Assembly (NCBI GenBank): GCA_947375135.1
Contig: CANCER010000010.1
Location: 1 to 64,000 of the forward strand
Length of the DNA: 64,000 nucleotides
Reading direction: 5' to 3'
Source: Comamonadaceae bacterium
GTDB taxonomy: Bacteria; Pseudomonadota; Gammaproteobacteria; Burkholderiales; Burkholderiaceae_C
Made by a program: the position numbers and the translations under genes. Position 1 is the stretch's first letter; the number at the start of each line of letters is the position of its first letter. This document shows, piece by piece, positions 34,446-43,330 of this stretch. The notes beneath the pieces were generated by a model. That model did not search any database and had not been told where the DNA came from. It worked only from the letters and a program-made list of their open reading frames with translations.

Positions 34446-36488
34446 CTACAGGTCTTTCACCAGGCGCAGGGCGTCGTAAATCGCCGCATGGGTGTTACGC
34501 GCGGAGACGGCGTCACCGATGCGGAACAGCTGGTAGCCATTGCCTGTGGAGGCAGCATGCGGCTGCGGCCGACCAGCCAGCAACGCGTCGTAATCCACCG
34601 CACCGCCGTTGAGAGAATCTGCCTTGAGCTCGAGGTACAAGTCGTCCAGCGGGCGCGTACCGTGGTTGATCACCACCTGGTCCACATGGCGCTGCTGGTG
34701 CACGCCGCCGTAGTCGCTGCCGACATGGGCGATCAGGCCGTTCGGACCACGCTCCACCGACTGCAGCCGGTAGGTGACGGTGAAGGTGACATCCAGCTTT
34801 TGCAGGCTGCGCATATAGGGCACCAGGTTCATGGCCATAACCTCAGGCGCAAAGCTGCGGTCCGGCGTCATCACCTCCAGATGCGCGCCGCTGGCGGCAA
34901 TCACCTCGGCCGCCTGCAGGGCGGCGTGGTCGCCGGCGTCGTCAAACAGCAGCACGTTTTTGCCCGGTTTGACGACACCGCTGATGAGGTCCCAAGTGGA
35001 TTCGACCAACCCATTGCCGCTGGACAGCACCTCGGTATGCGGCAGGCCGCCGGTGGCGATGATGACCACATCCGCCACTTCGGCCAGCACGCGCTCTGTG
35101 TCGGCCAGGGTGTTGTAGTGGAACTGCACGCCCTGCTCTTCGCAGCGCGCAATGCGCCAGTCGATGATGCTGATCATTTCGCGCCGGCGCTGGCTCTGCG
35201 CCGTCAGGCGAATCTGGCCGCCGGGCTTGTTGGCGGCTTCGAGCACCGTCACGCGGTGGCCGCGCTCGGAGGCCACGCGCGCTGCTTCCACACCGGCCGG
35301 ACCCGCGCCTACCACCAGCACCTTGCGCAGCGTGCTGGCCTTGGGTATGACGTGCGGCATGGTCAGCTCGCGCCCGGTGGCCGGGTTGTGCAGGCAATAG
35401 GCCTCGCCGCCCTGGTAGATGCGGTCCAGGCAAAAGTTGGCACCGACGCAGGGGCGGATCTGGTCCTCGCGGCCCTGGATCATCTTGCGCACGATGTGCG
35501 GGTCGGCCATGTGGGCGCGCGTCATGCCCACCATGTCGAGCTTGCCGCTCTCAATCGCATAGCGCGCGGTGGTCACGTCCTGGATCTTGGCGGCGTGGAA
35601 GGTGGGGAAACCGGTAGCCGTGCGGATTTCGCCGGCAAAGTCCAGGTGCGGCGAACTGCGCATGCCCTGCACCGGGATCAGGTCGGTGAGGCCCGCATCG
35701 GTGTCGATGTGGCCGCGCACCACGTTCAGAAAATCGACCATGCCGCTGTCTTTGAGGCGCTTCGAAATCTCCAGCCCTTCTTTGGGGCCGAAGCCGCCCG
35801 GCAGGTCTTCATCGCCCGTGTAGCGCACGCCGACCAGAAAGTCCGGGCCCACGGCCTTGCGGATCTGTTCCAGCACCTCGAAGGTGAAGCGCAGACGGTT
35901 GTCCATGCTGCCGCCATAGGGCGCGTCCAGGTGGTTGGTGAGCGGCGACCAGAACTGGTCCATCAAATGGCCGTAGGCCTGGATCTCGATGCCGTCCATG
36001 CCGGCGGCCTGCATGCGCTGGGCCGCGGCCACATAGTCGCGCTGGATGCGTGCAATGTCCCAGTTCTCCATTTTCTTGGGGAAAGCCCGGTGCGCCGCCT
36101 CGCGCTCATGCGAGGGCGAGACCACCGGCAGCCAGTCGCCCTTGTTCCAGCCGGTGCGCCGGCCCAGGTGGGTGAGCTGGATCATCACCGCCGTGCCGTG
36201 CTCGTGGCAGGCGTCGACCATGTCCTTGAGGTAAGGCACCACTTCATCCTTGTAGGCCAGGATGTTGTTGAACACCGGCGGGCTGTCGCGCGAAACGGTG
36301 GCCGAACCAGCCGTCATGGTCAGCGCAATGCCGGCCTTGGCGCGCTCCACGTGGTAGGCGCGGTACTTGGCCTTGGGCATGCCGTCCTCCGGGTAGGCCG
36401 GCTCGTGCGAGGTGATCATCATGCGGTTTTTGAGCCGCAGGTGCTTGAGCTGGAAGGGTTGCAGCAGGGGGTCGTTTTCAGGGGACAT
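34446..36488 (-). CDS. FMN/Fe-S/FAD oxidoreductase of the trimethylamine dehydrogenase / 2,4-dienoyl-CoA reductase type
   Basis: This 680-residue enzyme has an N-terminal TIM barrel with FMN (about 1-340). An iron-sulfur region holds Cys347, Cys353 and Cys365; the position of the fourth usual cysteine is Ala350. An FAD/NAD domain begins with VVGAGPAG (392-399). This set is found in enzymes that demethylate N-methylated amino acids, such as dimethylglycine or N-methylproline demethylases. It follows the MttB-like methyltransferase gene on the same strand (60-base gap), so both probably act in one methylamine or betaine pathway. Confidence 0.85.
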   Translation of the reverse strand: MSPENDPLLQPFQLKHLRLKNRMMITSHEPAYPEDGMPKAKYRAYHVERAKAGIALTMTAGSATVSRDSPPVFNNILAYKDEVVPYLKDMVDACHEHGTAVMIQLTHLGRRTGWNKGDWLPVVSPSHEREAAHRAFPKKMENWDIARIQRDYVAAAQRMQAAGMDGIEIQAYGHLMDQFWSPLTNHLDAPYGGSMDNRLRFTFEVLEQIRKAVGPDFLVGVRYTGDEDLPGGFGPKEGLEISKRLKDSGMVDFLNVVRGHIDTDAGLTDLIPVQGMRSSPHLDFAGEIRTATGFPTFHAAKIQDVTTARYAIESGKLDMVGMTRAHMADPHIVRKMIQGREDQIRPCVGANFCLDRIYQGGEAYCLHNPATGRELTMPHVIPKASTLRKVLVVGAGPAGVEAARVASERGHRVTVLEAANKPGGQIRLTAQSQRRREMISIIDWRIARCEEQGVQFHYNTLADTERVLAEVADVVIIATGGLPHTEVLSSGNGLVESTWDLISGVVKPGKNVLLFDDAGDHAALQAAEVIAASGAHLEVMTPDRSFAPEVMAMNLVPYMRSLQKLDVTFTVTYRLQSVERGPNGLIAHVGSDYGGVHQQRHVDQVVINHGTRPLDDLYLELKADSLNGGAVDYDALLAGRPQPHAASTGNGYQLFRIGDAVSARNTHAAIYDALRLVKDL

Positions 36489-36548
36489 GGCGGGATTCTG
36501 TTGCGCTTGCGGGGGATGTGGTTTGCGTGGTCCGTGCGGCCGGCGGCT

Positions 36549-38159
36549 TCAATACCACTGGTCGCTCATGGAGCCTTTTTTGCGTGCCACAAAGTCTTTC
36601 AGTGCCTCGTCGGTCGCCACATCCATGGGCGGCATCTCGTACTCGGCCAGTGCCGTCTTCCAGCGGGTGTTGGCACGCTGGGCGCTGTCGGTGCGGCCGG
36701 ACTCGTTCCAGCTCTCGAAGGGCGTGTTGTCGGAGATGGTGGAGTCGTAAAACGCCGTGGTGTAGTTGGCCATGGTGTGGGCACTGCCCAGGTAATGGCC
36801 GCCGGGCGTGACTTCTTTGAACGCGTCCATGGCCAGGGTGTTGTCGTCCACCACCACGCCACCCAGGTAGCTGTGCAGGGCGCCGCAGAAGTCGGCATCC
36901 ATCATGAATTTTTCGTAGCTCATGGACAGCAGGCCGTCCAGGAAGCCGGCCGAGTGCAGGATGAAATTGGCACCGCAATGGATGGCCGACAGCATGGACA
37001 TGACGCTCTCCTGCATGGCCTGACCATCCGGCAGCTTGGAGGTCGTAAACGAGCCTGCGCAGCGCAGCGGCAGGTTCAGGCGACGCGCCAGCTGGCCGAT
37101 CACCATGGAGCCAATGGCAGGCTCGGGTGTGCCGAACGTGGGCGAGCCGGAACGCAGCGACATGCTGGAGAGGAAGTTGCCGTAGATGACGGGCGCACCC
37201 GGGCGCTCCAGCTGGGTGATGGCGCAGCCGACCATGGTCTCGGCGTGCGCCTGGGCGATGGCGCCGGCGTTGGTCACCGGTCCCATGGCGCCACCCAGGA
37301 TAAAGGGCACGATAACGGCGGCCTGGTTGGCCCGCGCATAGGCCCGCGCCGACTTGGTCATGGTGCCGTCCCACAGCAGTGGCGAGTTGACATTGACGTT
37401 GCCGAGGATGACGCAGTTCTGGTCCACAAAGTCCTTGCCGAACAGGATGCGCGACATTTCAATCGAATCTTCCGCGCGCTCCTCGGATGTGATGCTGCCC
37501 ATATAGGCCTTGTCGGAATAGCGCATGTGGGCATACACCATGTCCAGGTGCCGCTTGTTGACCGGCACATCGGTGGGCTCGCAGACCGTGCCGCCGCTGT
37601 GGTGCAGCCAGGGGCAGGCGTAGGCCAGCTTGATGAAGTTCTGGAAATCGTCCAGCGTGCCGTAGCGCCGGCCACGGTCCAGGTCCATCACAAAGGGCGA
37701 ACCATAGGCCGGTGAGAACACGACGTGGTTGCCGCCGATCTGCACGCTGCGTGCCGGGTTGCGGGCGTGTTGGGTGAAGACCTTGGGCGCGGTCTTCAAA
37801 ATTTCCCGCACATGGCCGGGCTCGAAGGTGACGTGCATGCCATTGACCTTGGCGCCGGCCTTTTTGAACATGGCCAGGCATTCGTCGTCGTCGCGGATGT
37901 CCAGGCCGACTTCGGCGAGGATGCGTTCTGCGGTGGCTTCGATCTTGAGCAGGTTTTCCTCGCCCATGACGTCATAAGTCGGGATGTTTCTTGTGATGTA
38001 GGCCGGACCGGTGATTTTGGCTTTCGGGTCACGGCGTTCGCGGCCGCCTGCCCTTCTGTGTTTTTTATGCTCGGGTGCTGCTTCTGTTGATGCTGCTTCT
38101 GTTGAAGGCACGTCAAGTGTGGCTGTGTCTGCGTTGGTCATGGTGCTTGGCTCGGTCAT
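36549..38159 (-). CDS. Trimethylamine methyltransferase (MttB) family protein, non-pyrrolysine type
   Basis: This 536-residue MttB-superfamily enzyme reads through without any in-frame amber codon, so it does not contain pyrrolysine. Known non-pyrrolysine members demethylate glycine betaine, proline betaine or carnitine and pass the methyl to a corrinoid protein. Recognisable regions are AERILAEVGLDI, YGSPFVMDLDRGRRYGTL, GGAMGPVTNAGAIAQAHAE and SAIHCGANFILHSAGFLDGLLSMS. The first 45 residues are Ala/Thr/Glu- and Arg/Lys-rich. No corrinoid protein gene lies in the window. The LysR gene diverges 517 bases away. Confidence 0.86.
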   Translation of the reverse strand: MTEPSTMTNADTATLDVPSTEAASTEAAPEHKKHRRAGGRERRDPKAKITGPAYITRNIPTYDVMGEENLLKIEATAERILAEVGLDIRDDDECLAMFKKAGAKVNGMHVTFEPGHVREILKTAPKVFTQHARNPARSVQIGGNHVVFSPAYGSPFVMDLDRGRRYGTLDDFQNFIKLAYACPWLHHSGGTVCEPTDVPVNKRHLDMVYAHMRYSDKAYMGSITSEERAEDSIEMSRILFGKDFVDQNCVILGNVNVNSPLLWDGTMTKSARAYARANQAAVIVPFILGGAMGPVTNAGAIAQAHAETMVGCAITQLERPGAPVIYGNFLSSMSLRSGSPTFGTPEPAIGSMVIGQLARRLNLPLRCAGSFTTSKLPDGQAMQESVMSMLSAIHCGANFILHSAGFLDGLLSMSYEKFMMDADFCGALHSYLGGVVVDDNTLAMDAFKEVTPGGHYLGSAHTMANYTTAFYDSTISDNTPFESWNESGRTDSAQRANTRWKTALAEYEMPPMDVATDEALKDFVARKKGSMSDQWY

Positions 38160-38186
38160 GTTTTTATGCTCCTGTTTTTGTACCTA

Positions 38187-38259
38187 CCGGAGCGGGGTAT
38201 GCCCGGCGGCTCATACTGCGGCATACGCACAAATCGCCGCCGGGCACACCCCGCCCCGG
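38187..38259. repeat. Stem-loop repeat element, family 1, copy 1
   Basis: Arms 38187-38210 (CCGGAGCGGGGTATGCCCGG then CGGC) and 38236-38259 pair over 24 positions with two mismatches. They enclose a 25-base centre (38211-38235) starting TCATACTGCGGCATACGCAC. The same centre occurs in reverse orientation at copy 2, while the arms differ. This arrangement suggests a mobile or structured element rather than chance, but I know no named family. Confidence 0.75.
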
Positions 38260-38450
38260 CGAAGGCGGTGCGTTGCTGCGCTCGCCCTGTGAATACCCGA
38301 TACCGTTGGTGCGTCGGCTGTTCCCGGTTACTGCGTTGGTGGCGCGCATAGTGATCAATGCATTCAGCGCGGGTTTACCGACCTGTAACGCAAGTGCGTA
38401 TCGCATTCATTTCTCCGGTTTCCATGCTGGATAACCACCACGTAGCGCAA

Positions 38451-38525
38451 GCGCGTGCGGGGTATGCCGGTGGCCGATTTGTGCGTATGCCGCAGTATGA
38501 GGACACCGGCATACCCCGCACGCGC
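38451..38525. repeat. Stem-loop repeat element, family 1, copy 2 (inverted)
   Basis: Arms 38451-38472 and 38504-38525 are perfect 22-base inverted repeats around a 31-base centre (38473-38503). The reverse complement of that centre contains the same 25-base segment as copy 1. The inner arm core GGGGTATGCC is shared with copy 1, but the outer arm bases differ and still pair. Confidence 0.78.
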
Positions 38526-38676
38526 ATCCCCACATGTCAGGCATACAACAGGCCCCAGGCGCACATACACCCCAGTCACACGCATAGTCTTTCTTCATCG
38601 CCATACCCGCCAGCTTATGCGAACCGGGAGAGCTTGTGAACGGCAACCGAACTCATAGGTGCCATAAACTCAGTTC

Positions 38677-39585
38677 ATGTCCAGCGCCAAATCCTCCAAC
38701 GCCACCAAGTCCCTCAACAACCTGCTGGTCTTCGAATCCGCCGCCCGCAGAGGCAGCTTCACCCGCGCTGCGGAAGACTTAGCGATCAGCCAACCTGCTG
38801 TCAGCCACGCCATGCGCCTGCTTGAAGCCGACCTGGGCGTGGCCCTGTTCGAGCGCCAGCACAAAGGCGTGCAAACCACCGACGCCGGCAAGTACCTGCT
38901 GGAGCAGGTGGGCATGGGCCTCTCGCTCATCGACCAGGCGCTGCGCGAAGTGCGCAGCATGCAGGCGCACCAGGTCACGCTGGCCGTGTCCACCGCCACG
39001 GCCACCTGGTGGCTGCTGCCGCGCATTGCGCGCTTCAAGCAGCAGCACCCGGATATTGAACTGCGCATCATCACCACCGACACCGATCTGGACATGGCGC
39101 GCGAGCGCATTGACCTCTCCATCACCCTGGGCGCGGACGACTTTGCCAACTACCAGCGCTGGCACTTTGTGGATGAAGAAATCTTTCCGGTCTGCAGCCC
39201 CAAGTTTCTGCAAACCAACCCACTGCCCGACCTCAAGGCCCTGGCACACAGCCCACTGCTGGTGCTGGAGGAACGCTACCGCCCGCGCATGGGCTGGAAA
39301 GACTGGCTGGCACAGTTTGATATGGGCCTGCCGCGCCAGCCCAAGCTGTTTCGCTTCAACGACTACTCCATCGTGCTGCAAGCAGCCATCGAAGGCCAGG
39401 GCGTGGCGCAAGGCTGGCGCCACATCGTGCAGCCGCTGATTGCGCAGGGCCTGCTGCTGCGGCCTTTGAAACAGAGTGTCACCACCGACCAGCCGCTGTT
39501 TATTACCGCCCCGCAAGGCAAGGTGCTGCGCCCGGATGTGGCGTATCTGAAGGACTGGCTGGTGGCGGAGGCGGCGAACACCTAA
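38677..39585 (+). CDS. LysR-family transcriptional regulator (GcvA-like)
   Basis: This 302-residue regulator has an N-terminal winged helix (about 12-70: NLLVFESAARRGSFTRAAEDLAISQPAVSHAMRLLE). An effector domain at about 95-295 begins VTLAVSTATATWWLLPRI; the WWLLPRI element is typical of GcvA-type members. It is divergent from the mttB-like/oxidoreductase pair and is the obvious candidate to control it, sensing a methylated amine or its product. Two stem-loop elements separate the genes. Confidence 0.9.
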   Translation: MSSAKSSNATKSLNNLLVFESAARRGSFTRAAEDLAISQPAVSHAMRLLEADLGVALFERQHKGVQTTDAGKYLLEQVGMGLSLIDQALREVRSMQAHQVTLAVSTATATWWLLPRIARFKQQHPDIELRIITTDTDLDMARERIDLSITLGADDFANYQRWHFVDEEIFPVCSPKFLQTNPLPDLKALAHSPLLVLEERYRPRMGWKDWLAQFDMGLPRQPKLFRFNDYSIVLQAAIEGQGVAQGWRHIVQPLIAQGLLLRPLKQSVTTDQPLFITAPQGKVLRPDVAYLKDWLVAEAANT

Positions 39586-40568
39586 GCAGGACTATTCCCG
39601 AACGGCGCCGTACCCTCCCACGCAAAGCGCGGCCGTGGCCAGGCCTGGTTCCACAGCGGTACCGTCCAGCTGCACAGGAACAGCATCACGATCAACCCGT
39701 GCGGCTGGTACCAAACGTACTGCCAGAAGAATGCGGCCAGCGCCACCAGCACCGCATAGGCCATGCGGGCGCGCGGGTGCTGCGGTGTGGTCATGGGGTC
39801 GCTGACCATGAAGAAGGCGAACAGCAGCACCGCGCCGCTGTTGATCTGCTGCAGCCACATGGCCGCACCCGGGTCCCAGGTGTAGCCGAGCCAGAGCAGG
39901 CGCGCGACCAGCAGCACTCCCCAGGCCGACAGAAAGGCCAGCGACACATCCCGGCGCTGGATGCGCTGCGTCACCAGGCCGCCCAAGGCGATGAACCACA
40001 GCGCCAGCAGGCTTTCCGAACCCCATTGCGCCGGGCTGAGCCAGGCACCGGGCATCCAGGCCCAGGCCAGAAACGCCGCAAAGTTAGCGGGGTTGAGCAC
40101 ATGGCTTTTGCAGGATGGCGGGCCCAGGCGGATCAGGTACTTGCTGCTGATGGCCAGCAACGCCAGCAGGGGATGGACCCAGTCGCTTTCGGCCCGCACC
40201 AGAATACTCAGGCCCAGGCTGGTGACCAGGGCGCTGAGGTAGCCGCCCCATTGGGTTTTGGTCGGCAGGTCCAGCGCCCATTGCCAGGCCGCCTGCGTCA
40301 TCGCGGCCACGGTCACGGCCAGCAGCACCTGTGCCGGGCGCAAGGCAAAGTCGCGCGCCCAGGTGCCCACCAGCAGGAAGCTGAGCAGAAAGACGATCTG
40401 GAACCAGCGTGCATCCATGCCCTGCCATACGCGCAGGCACATCTGCGCGAGGGAGGTCGCGCGTAACCCGGCATCTGCAATCTGCACGACGGGCGATGAC
40501 GCGGCCTCGCGCGGGGCTACTGCAGCACGCTCCCTCTGCGATGCAGATGAGGACATGACAACGCGCAT
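39582..40568 (-). CDS. RnfD/NqrB-like membrane protein
   Basis: This 328-residue inner-membrane protein has about ten hydrophobic segments. Regions KYLIRLGPPSCKSHVLNPANFAAFLAW and FAFFMVSDPMTTPQHPRAR match the RnfD/NqrB family, which moves ions during electron transfer. It stands alone here, without other Rnf or Nqr genes. I do not find the SGAT-type motif that binds FMN covalently in RnfD. It follows the DUF2330 gene 11 bases later (ATG at 40568), and the pair is probably cotranscribed. The open frame begins in the DUF2330 gene. Its end overlaps lysR by four bases, convergently. Confidence 0.75.
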   Translation of the reverse strand: MRVVMSSSASQRERAAVAPREAASSPVVQIADAGLRATSLAQMCLRVWQGMDARWFQIVFLLSFLLVGTWARDFALRPAQVLLAVTVAAMTQAAWQWALDLPTKTQWGGYLSALVTSLGLSILVRAESDWVHPLLALLAISSKYLIRLGPPSCKSHVLNPANFAAFLAWAWMPGAWLSPAQWGSESLLALWFIALGGLVTQRIQRRDVSLAFLSAWGVLLVARLLWLGYTWDPGAAMWLQQINSGAVLLFAFFMVSDPMTTPQHPRARMAYAVLVALAAFFWQYVWYQPHGLIVMLFLCSWTVPLWNQAWPRPRFAWEGTAPFGNSPA

Positions 40569-40579
40569 CGCGGCCCCGC

Positions 40580-42226
40580 TCAACGCAACGGGTTGAAGCT
40601 GAACAGGCGCTCCCACCAGGTCTTGGGTTGGATGACAGGCTTGACCGGTTCGCGGCTGTCCTGTGCCGTGTACTTGCGCGCATCGGGCATTTGGTCAATA
40701 CGGGCCAGGCCCCAGCCGGTCAGCTCGGCCAAGGTTTGCTTTTCGGACTGGAGGCGCTGCGGCAGGCTTTGCTGGTAGTAGCGGGCAGCGGCCTCGATGC
40801 CGCTTTGCTTGGAGGCGGTGCAGGCGGCCACGCAGGCGTTTTGCAGTTCTGCGGAGTTCTTGCCACGGTAGCTTTCGTAGAAGCCGGAGCGATCGGAACC
40901 CTGCAGGTCACGCTGCACGCTGTCTACGCGGGTCTTGCACATGCCCTCGCAATCCGCCTGCGCCATCTGGCTGCTGCAGGCGGCCACGCTGCTGTCGTAG
41001 GGCTGCTGGATCACGTAGCGCGCCTGCCAGTTCTGCCGGTCGCGGGTCTGGGTGAACATCAGGTCTTCGGGGAAGGTGTTGGCGGTGTAGCGCACATGCA
41101 GGCGCGTCAGCACCACCGGTTGCCCGCCGCCACCCGGGGGCAGCATGATTTTGGGCGAGGGGCTGCCGGCCGGTGCGCGCATGGCATCAAACTGCGCCTC
41201 CGCATTGCCGCCCAACCAGAACACACCGGAGTCGCGCAACTCCTTGCTGCTCAGAGGCTCGGCAGCGCAGGGGTCGCACCAGCCCATGTCCCAGAAGTAT
41301 TCGGTAAACACCACGCGGTGCTGCTCCTTGCTGGCCTGGTTGTCGAACAGGGCCTTGTACACATCCTGGAACTTGGGCTTGGTGAAAAACGGCAGGTTCA
41401 TGTTGGCGGGCAGCTTCACGGTGCGGTAGTTGCTGCTTTCCACCCGGCCCTGTTGCGTGAGCGCATAGACGATCAAGTCCTGCGGTTTGTCGGGCGGCGC
41501 GTTGAGCATGCCCAGACGCAGGGGCAGCATGAATTTTTCGCTCTCGAAGGCGAACTGCAGCGGGCGCAGCGTGGTGTAGCCGGTCTTGGCCTGCTCCTGC
41601 AAATTCACCTTGGCCACAAAGAACTTCATGCCCTGGTTGATATAGGGCTTGAGCGCGGCGCTGGCGCCCTTGGGCACGCTGTAGCCGTTCTCGCGCAGCC
41701 AGGTCTCCAGCCCGTCCGACTGGGTGGCCGACAGGCTGACGATGTCGTATTCCTCCAGCGTGTACTGCAGCTCCACGGTGACACCTAGGGCCTTGTTGCG
41801 TGCGCTCCTGTCTTCCATGGCAGCGGCCCTGGCCATCGGTGCGGCCATCGCAACCGGGTAGGGAATCGGCGGCTGTCCCCAGGCGAAATTCAGCTGGCAG
41901 GGATCGGCGTCGCGGTACTCCGCCAGGCGCGGGCTGCTGTAAGCGTCCAGCCGGTCGAACACCAGCGTGTCGGCAATGCGCACCTGGCCTTTTTGCAGCG
42001 TGGTGGGCGTGGGCACCACCAGCGCGAATTCCTTGAGCGGGCCCTTGTAGTCATTGCGCATGGACAGCACGGTGCGGTTGCCGTCCCGCACCAGCACCAC
42101 CTGGCTGGCCTCGTTGAAGAGATTGGCGTCGGCCTTGCCGGCATAAAAGCCACAAAAGGCCTGGGCAGGAACTTGGGCCAGTGCGGCCAGCGCGACTCCG
42201 GCCAGAAGGGTTCTTATTGTTTTCAT
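40580..42226 (-). CDS. Exported DUF2330 protein
   Basis: This 548-residue protein of unknown function has a signal peptide at 1-24 (ending AQA-FC). The mature start FCGFYAGKADANLFNEASQVVLVRDGNRTVLSMRNDY is the signature of DUF2330. Several cysteines are present (WCDPCAAEP and two near VAACSSQMAQADCEGMCK), suggesting disulphides in the periplasm. It is paired with the RnfD/NqrB-like gene. The ATG at 42226 begins the signal peptide; an upstream in-frame start is less likely. Confidence 0.78.
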   Translation of the reverse strand: MKTIRTLLAGVALAALAQVPAQAFCGFYAGKADANLFNEASQVVLVRDGNRTVLSMRNDYKGPLKEFALVVPTPTTLQKGQVRIADTLVFDRLDAYSSPRLAEYRDADPCQLNFAWGQPPIPYPVAMAAPMARAAAMEDRSARNKALGVTVELQYTLEEYDIVSLSATQSDGLETWLRENGYSVPKGASAALKPYINQGMKFFVAKVNLQEQAKTGYTTLRPLQFAFESEKFMLPLRLGMLNAPPDKPQDLIVYALTQQGRVESSNYRTVKLPANMNLPFFTKPKFQDVYKALFDNQASKEQHRVVFTEYFWDMGWCDPCAAEPLSSKELRDSGVFWLGGNAEAQFDAMRAPAGSPSPKIMLPPGGGGQPVVLTRLHVRYTANTFPEDLMFTQTRDRQNWQARYVIQQPYDSSVAACSSQMAQADCEGMCKTRVDSVQRDLQGSDRSGFYESYRGKNSAELQNACVAACTASKQSGIEAAARYYQQSLPQRLQSEKQTLAELTGWGLARIDQMPDARKYTAQDSREPVKPVIQPKTWWERLFSFNPLR

Positions 42227-42367
42227 TCTTTGCCTTGTGGAACAAGCCCGCACACTCTGCACGGTGCCTGGGCGCCATTCTGCAATGTCAGCCGTATTTA
42301 TTCAAATACACCCACCTTCCAAATGGCAACAAAACGTAAAAAGCCAAACCCCGGCTTTCGCCGATAA

Positions 42368-42452
42368 TCCACCCCTGCTAGAGGTGCCACCGCCGGTGGC
42401 TGAGAAATACTCTTCGAACCTGATCTGGGTCATGCCAGCGTAGGGAAGCCCG
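42368..42452 (+). promoter_or_regulatory. TPP riboswitch controlling thiMED
   Basis: The thiamine-pyrophosphate box is easy to read: GAGGTGCC (42381-42388), the CTGAGA (42400-42405) of the pyrimidine-sensing helix, GAACCTGATCTGG, and GCCAGCGTAGGGAAG at the end. It lies about 40 bases before the thiM ATG. TPP binding is expected to lower expression of the downstream genes, probably by hiding the ribosome-binding site. Confidence 0.95.
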
Positions 42453-42493
42453 CTTCACTTGCACACGCATGGTCTGTATCGCACTACAACAGG

Positions 42494-43330
42494 ATGACCA
42501 TGACCGACTTGCTTTCCTCCTCCGACATCTGGGCCGACATCAGCGCCGTGCGCGAACGCAGCCCGCTGGTGCACAGCATCACCAACTTCGTGGTGATGAA
42601 CCTCAACGCCAACGTGCTGCTGGCTGCCGGCGCCTCGCCGGTGATGGCGCACGCGCATGAAGAAGTGCAGGCCATGGCCGGTATTGCGCAATCGCTGGTG
42701 CTCAACATCGGCACGCTGGAGCCCGCATGGATTGAAAGCATGCGCCTGGCCCTGCTGACGGCCTCGCAGCGCGGCATTCCCACCGTGCTGGACCCGGTGG
42801 GCGCCGGTGCCACGGCCTACCGCAACGCCAGCATTGAGCTGCTGCTGAACACTGCATCGCCCAGCGTGGTCCGCGGCAACGGCTCCGAGATCATGAGCGT
42901 GGCCGGCGCCAATGTGCAGACCAAGGGTGTGGACAGCGGCGCTGCCGCCAACGATGCGCTGGGTTCGGCCCGCGCCCTGGTGGGCCGCACCGGCGGTGTG
43001 GTGTGTGTGAGCGGCCAGACCGACCACATTGTGGACAGCACACGCTGGGCATTGCTCTCCAATGGCCACCCCTGGATGACCAAGATCACCGGCGTGGGCT
43101 GCTCGGCCACCGCGTTGATCGGCGCCTTCTGCGCGGTGCAGCCGGATGCCTGGCGCGCCACCGTCTCGGCCATGGCGCTGATGGGAGTGGTGGGCGAAGT
43201 GGCCGCCGAAAAAGCCGTGGTGCGTAAACAGGGTGTGGGCAGCATGCAGGTGCTGATGCTGGACGAACTGCAGCTGCTGGACCAGGCCACGTTTGAGGCG
43301 CGCCTGAAAATGGAATTCAAGCCTTGGTAA
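42494..43330 (+). CDS. thiM: Hydroxyethylthiazole kinase
   Basis: ThiM phosphorylates 4-methyl-5-hydroxyethylthiazole for thiamine salvage. The 278-residue product has the ribokinase-like fold: [21 protein letters not shown] at the start, DPVGAGAT, and the catalytic region [15 protein letters not shown], where the family's active Cys/Asp position is in the VGC element. It is the first gene after the TPP riboswitch. A second ATG six bases on is an alternative start. Confidence 0.94.
   Translation: MTMTDLLSSSDIWADISAVRERSPLVHSITNFVVMNLNANVLLAAGASPVMAHAHEEVQAMAGIAQSLVLNIGTLEPAWIESMRLALLTASQRGIPTVLDPVGAGATAYRNASIELLLNTASPSVVRGNGSEIMSVAGANVQTKGVDSGAAANDALGSARALVGRTGGVVCVSGQTDHIVDSTRWALLSNGHPWMTKITGVGCSATALIGAFCAVQPDAWRATVSAMALMGVVGEVAAEKAVVRKQGVGSMQVLMLDELQLLDQATFEARLKMEFKPW

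Larger units (their letters stand above)
38160..38676. other. Intergenic region between mttB-like gene and lysR, holding two stem-loop elements
   Basis: There is no gene in these 517 bases. The region includes the shared control region of the two divergent genes and two long inverted-repeat elements (38187-38259 and 38451-38525, described separately). Apart from those I see no clear promoter or known RNA motif. Confidence 0.7.

Noticed and set aside
34311-37715. A 1134-codon open frame on the plus strand across the oxidoreductase and MttB-like genes
   Set aside because: It is antisense to two clearly recognised genes and has no familiar domain; high GC content keeps the opposite frame open.
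36549-38159. A pyrrolysine-containing trimethylamine methyltransferase
   Set aside because: The frame has no internal amber codon and pyrrolysine genes are not seen, so it is a non-pyrrolysine homologue.
38187-38525. Integron attC sites as an explanation of the hairpins
   Set aside because: No GTTRRRY or RYYYAAC core sites at the ends and no integrase or cassette genes nearby.
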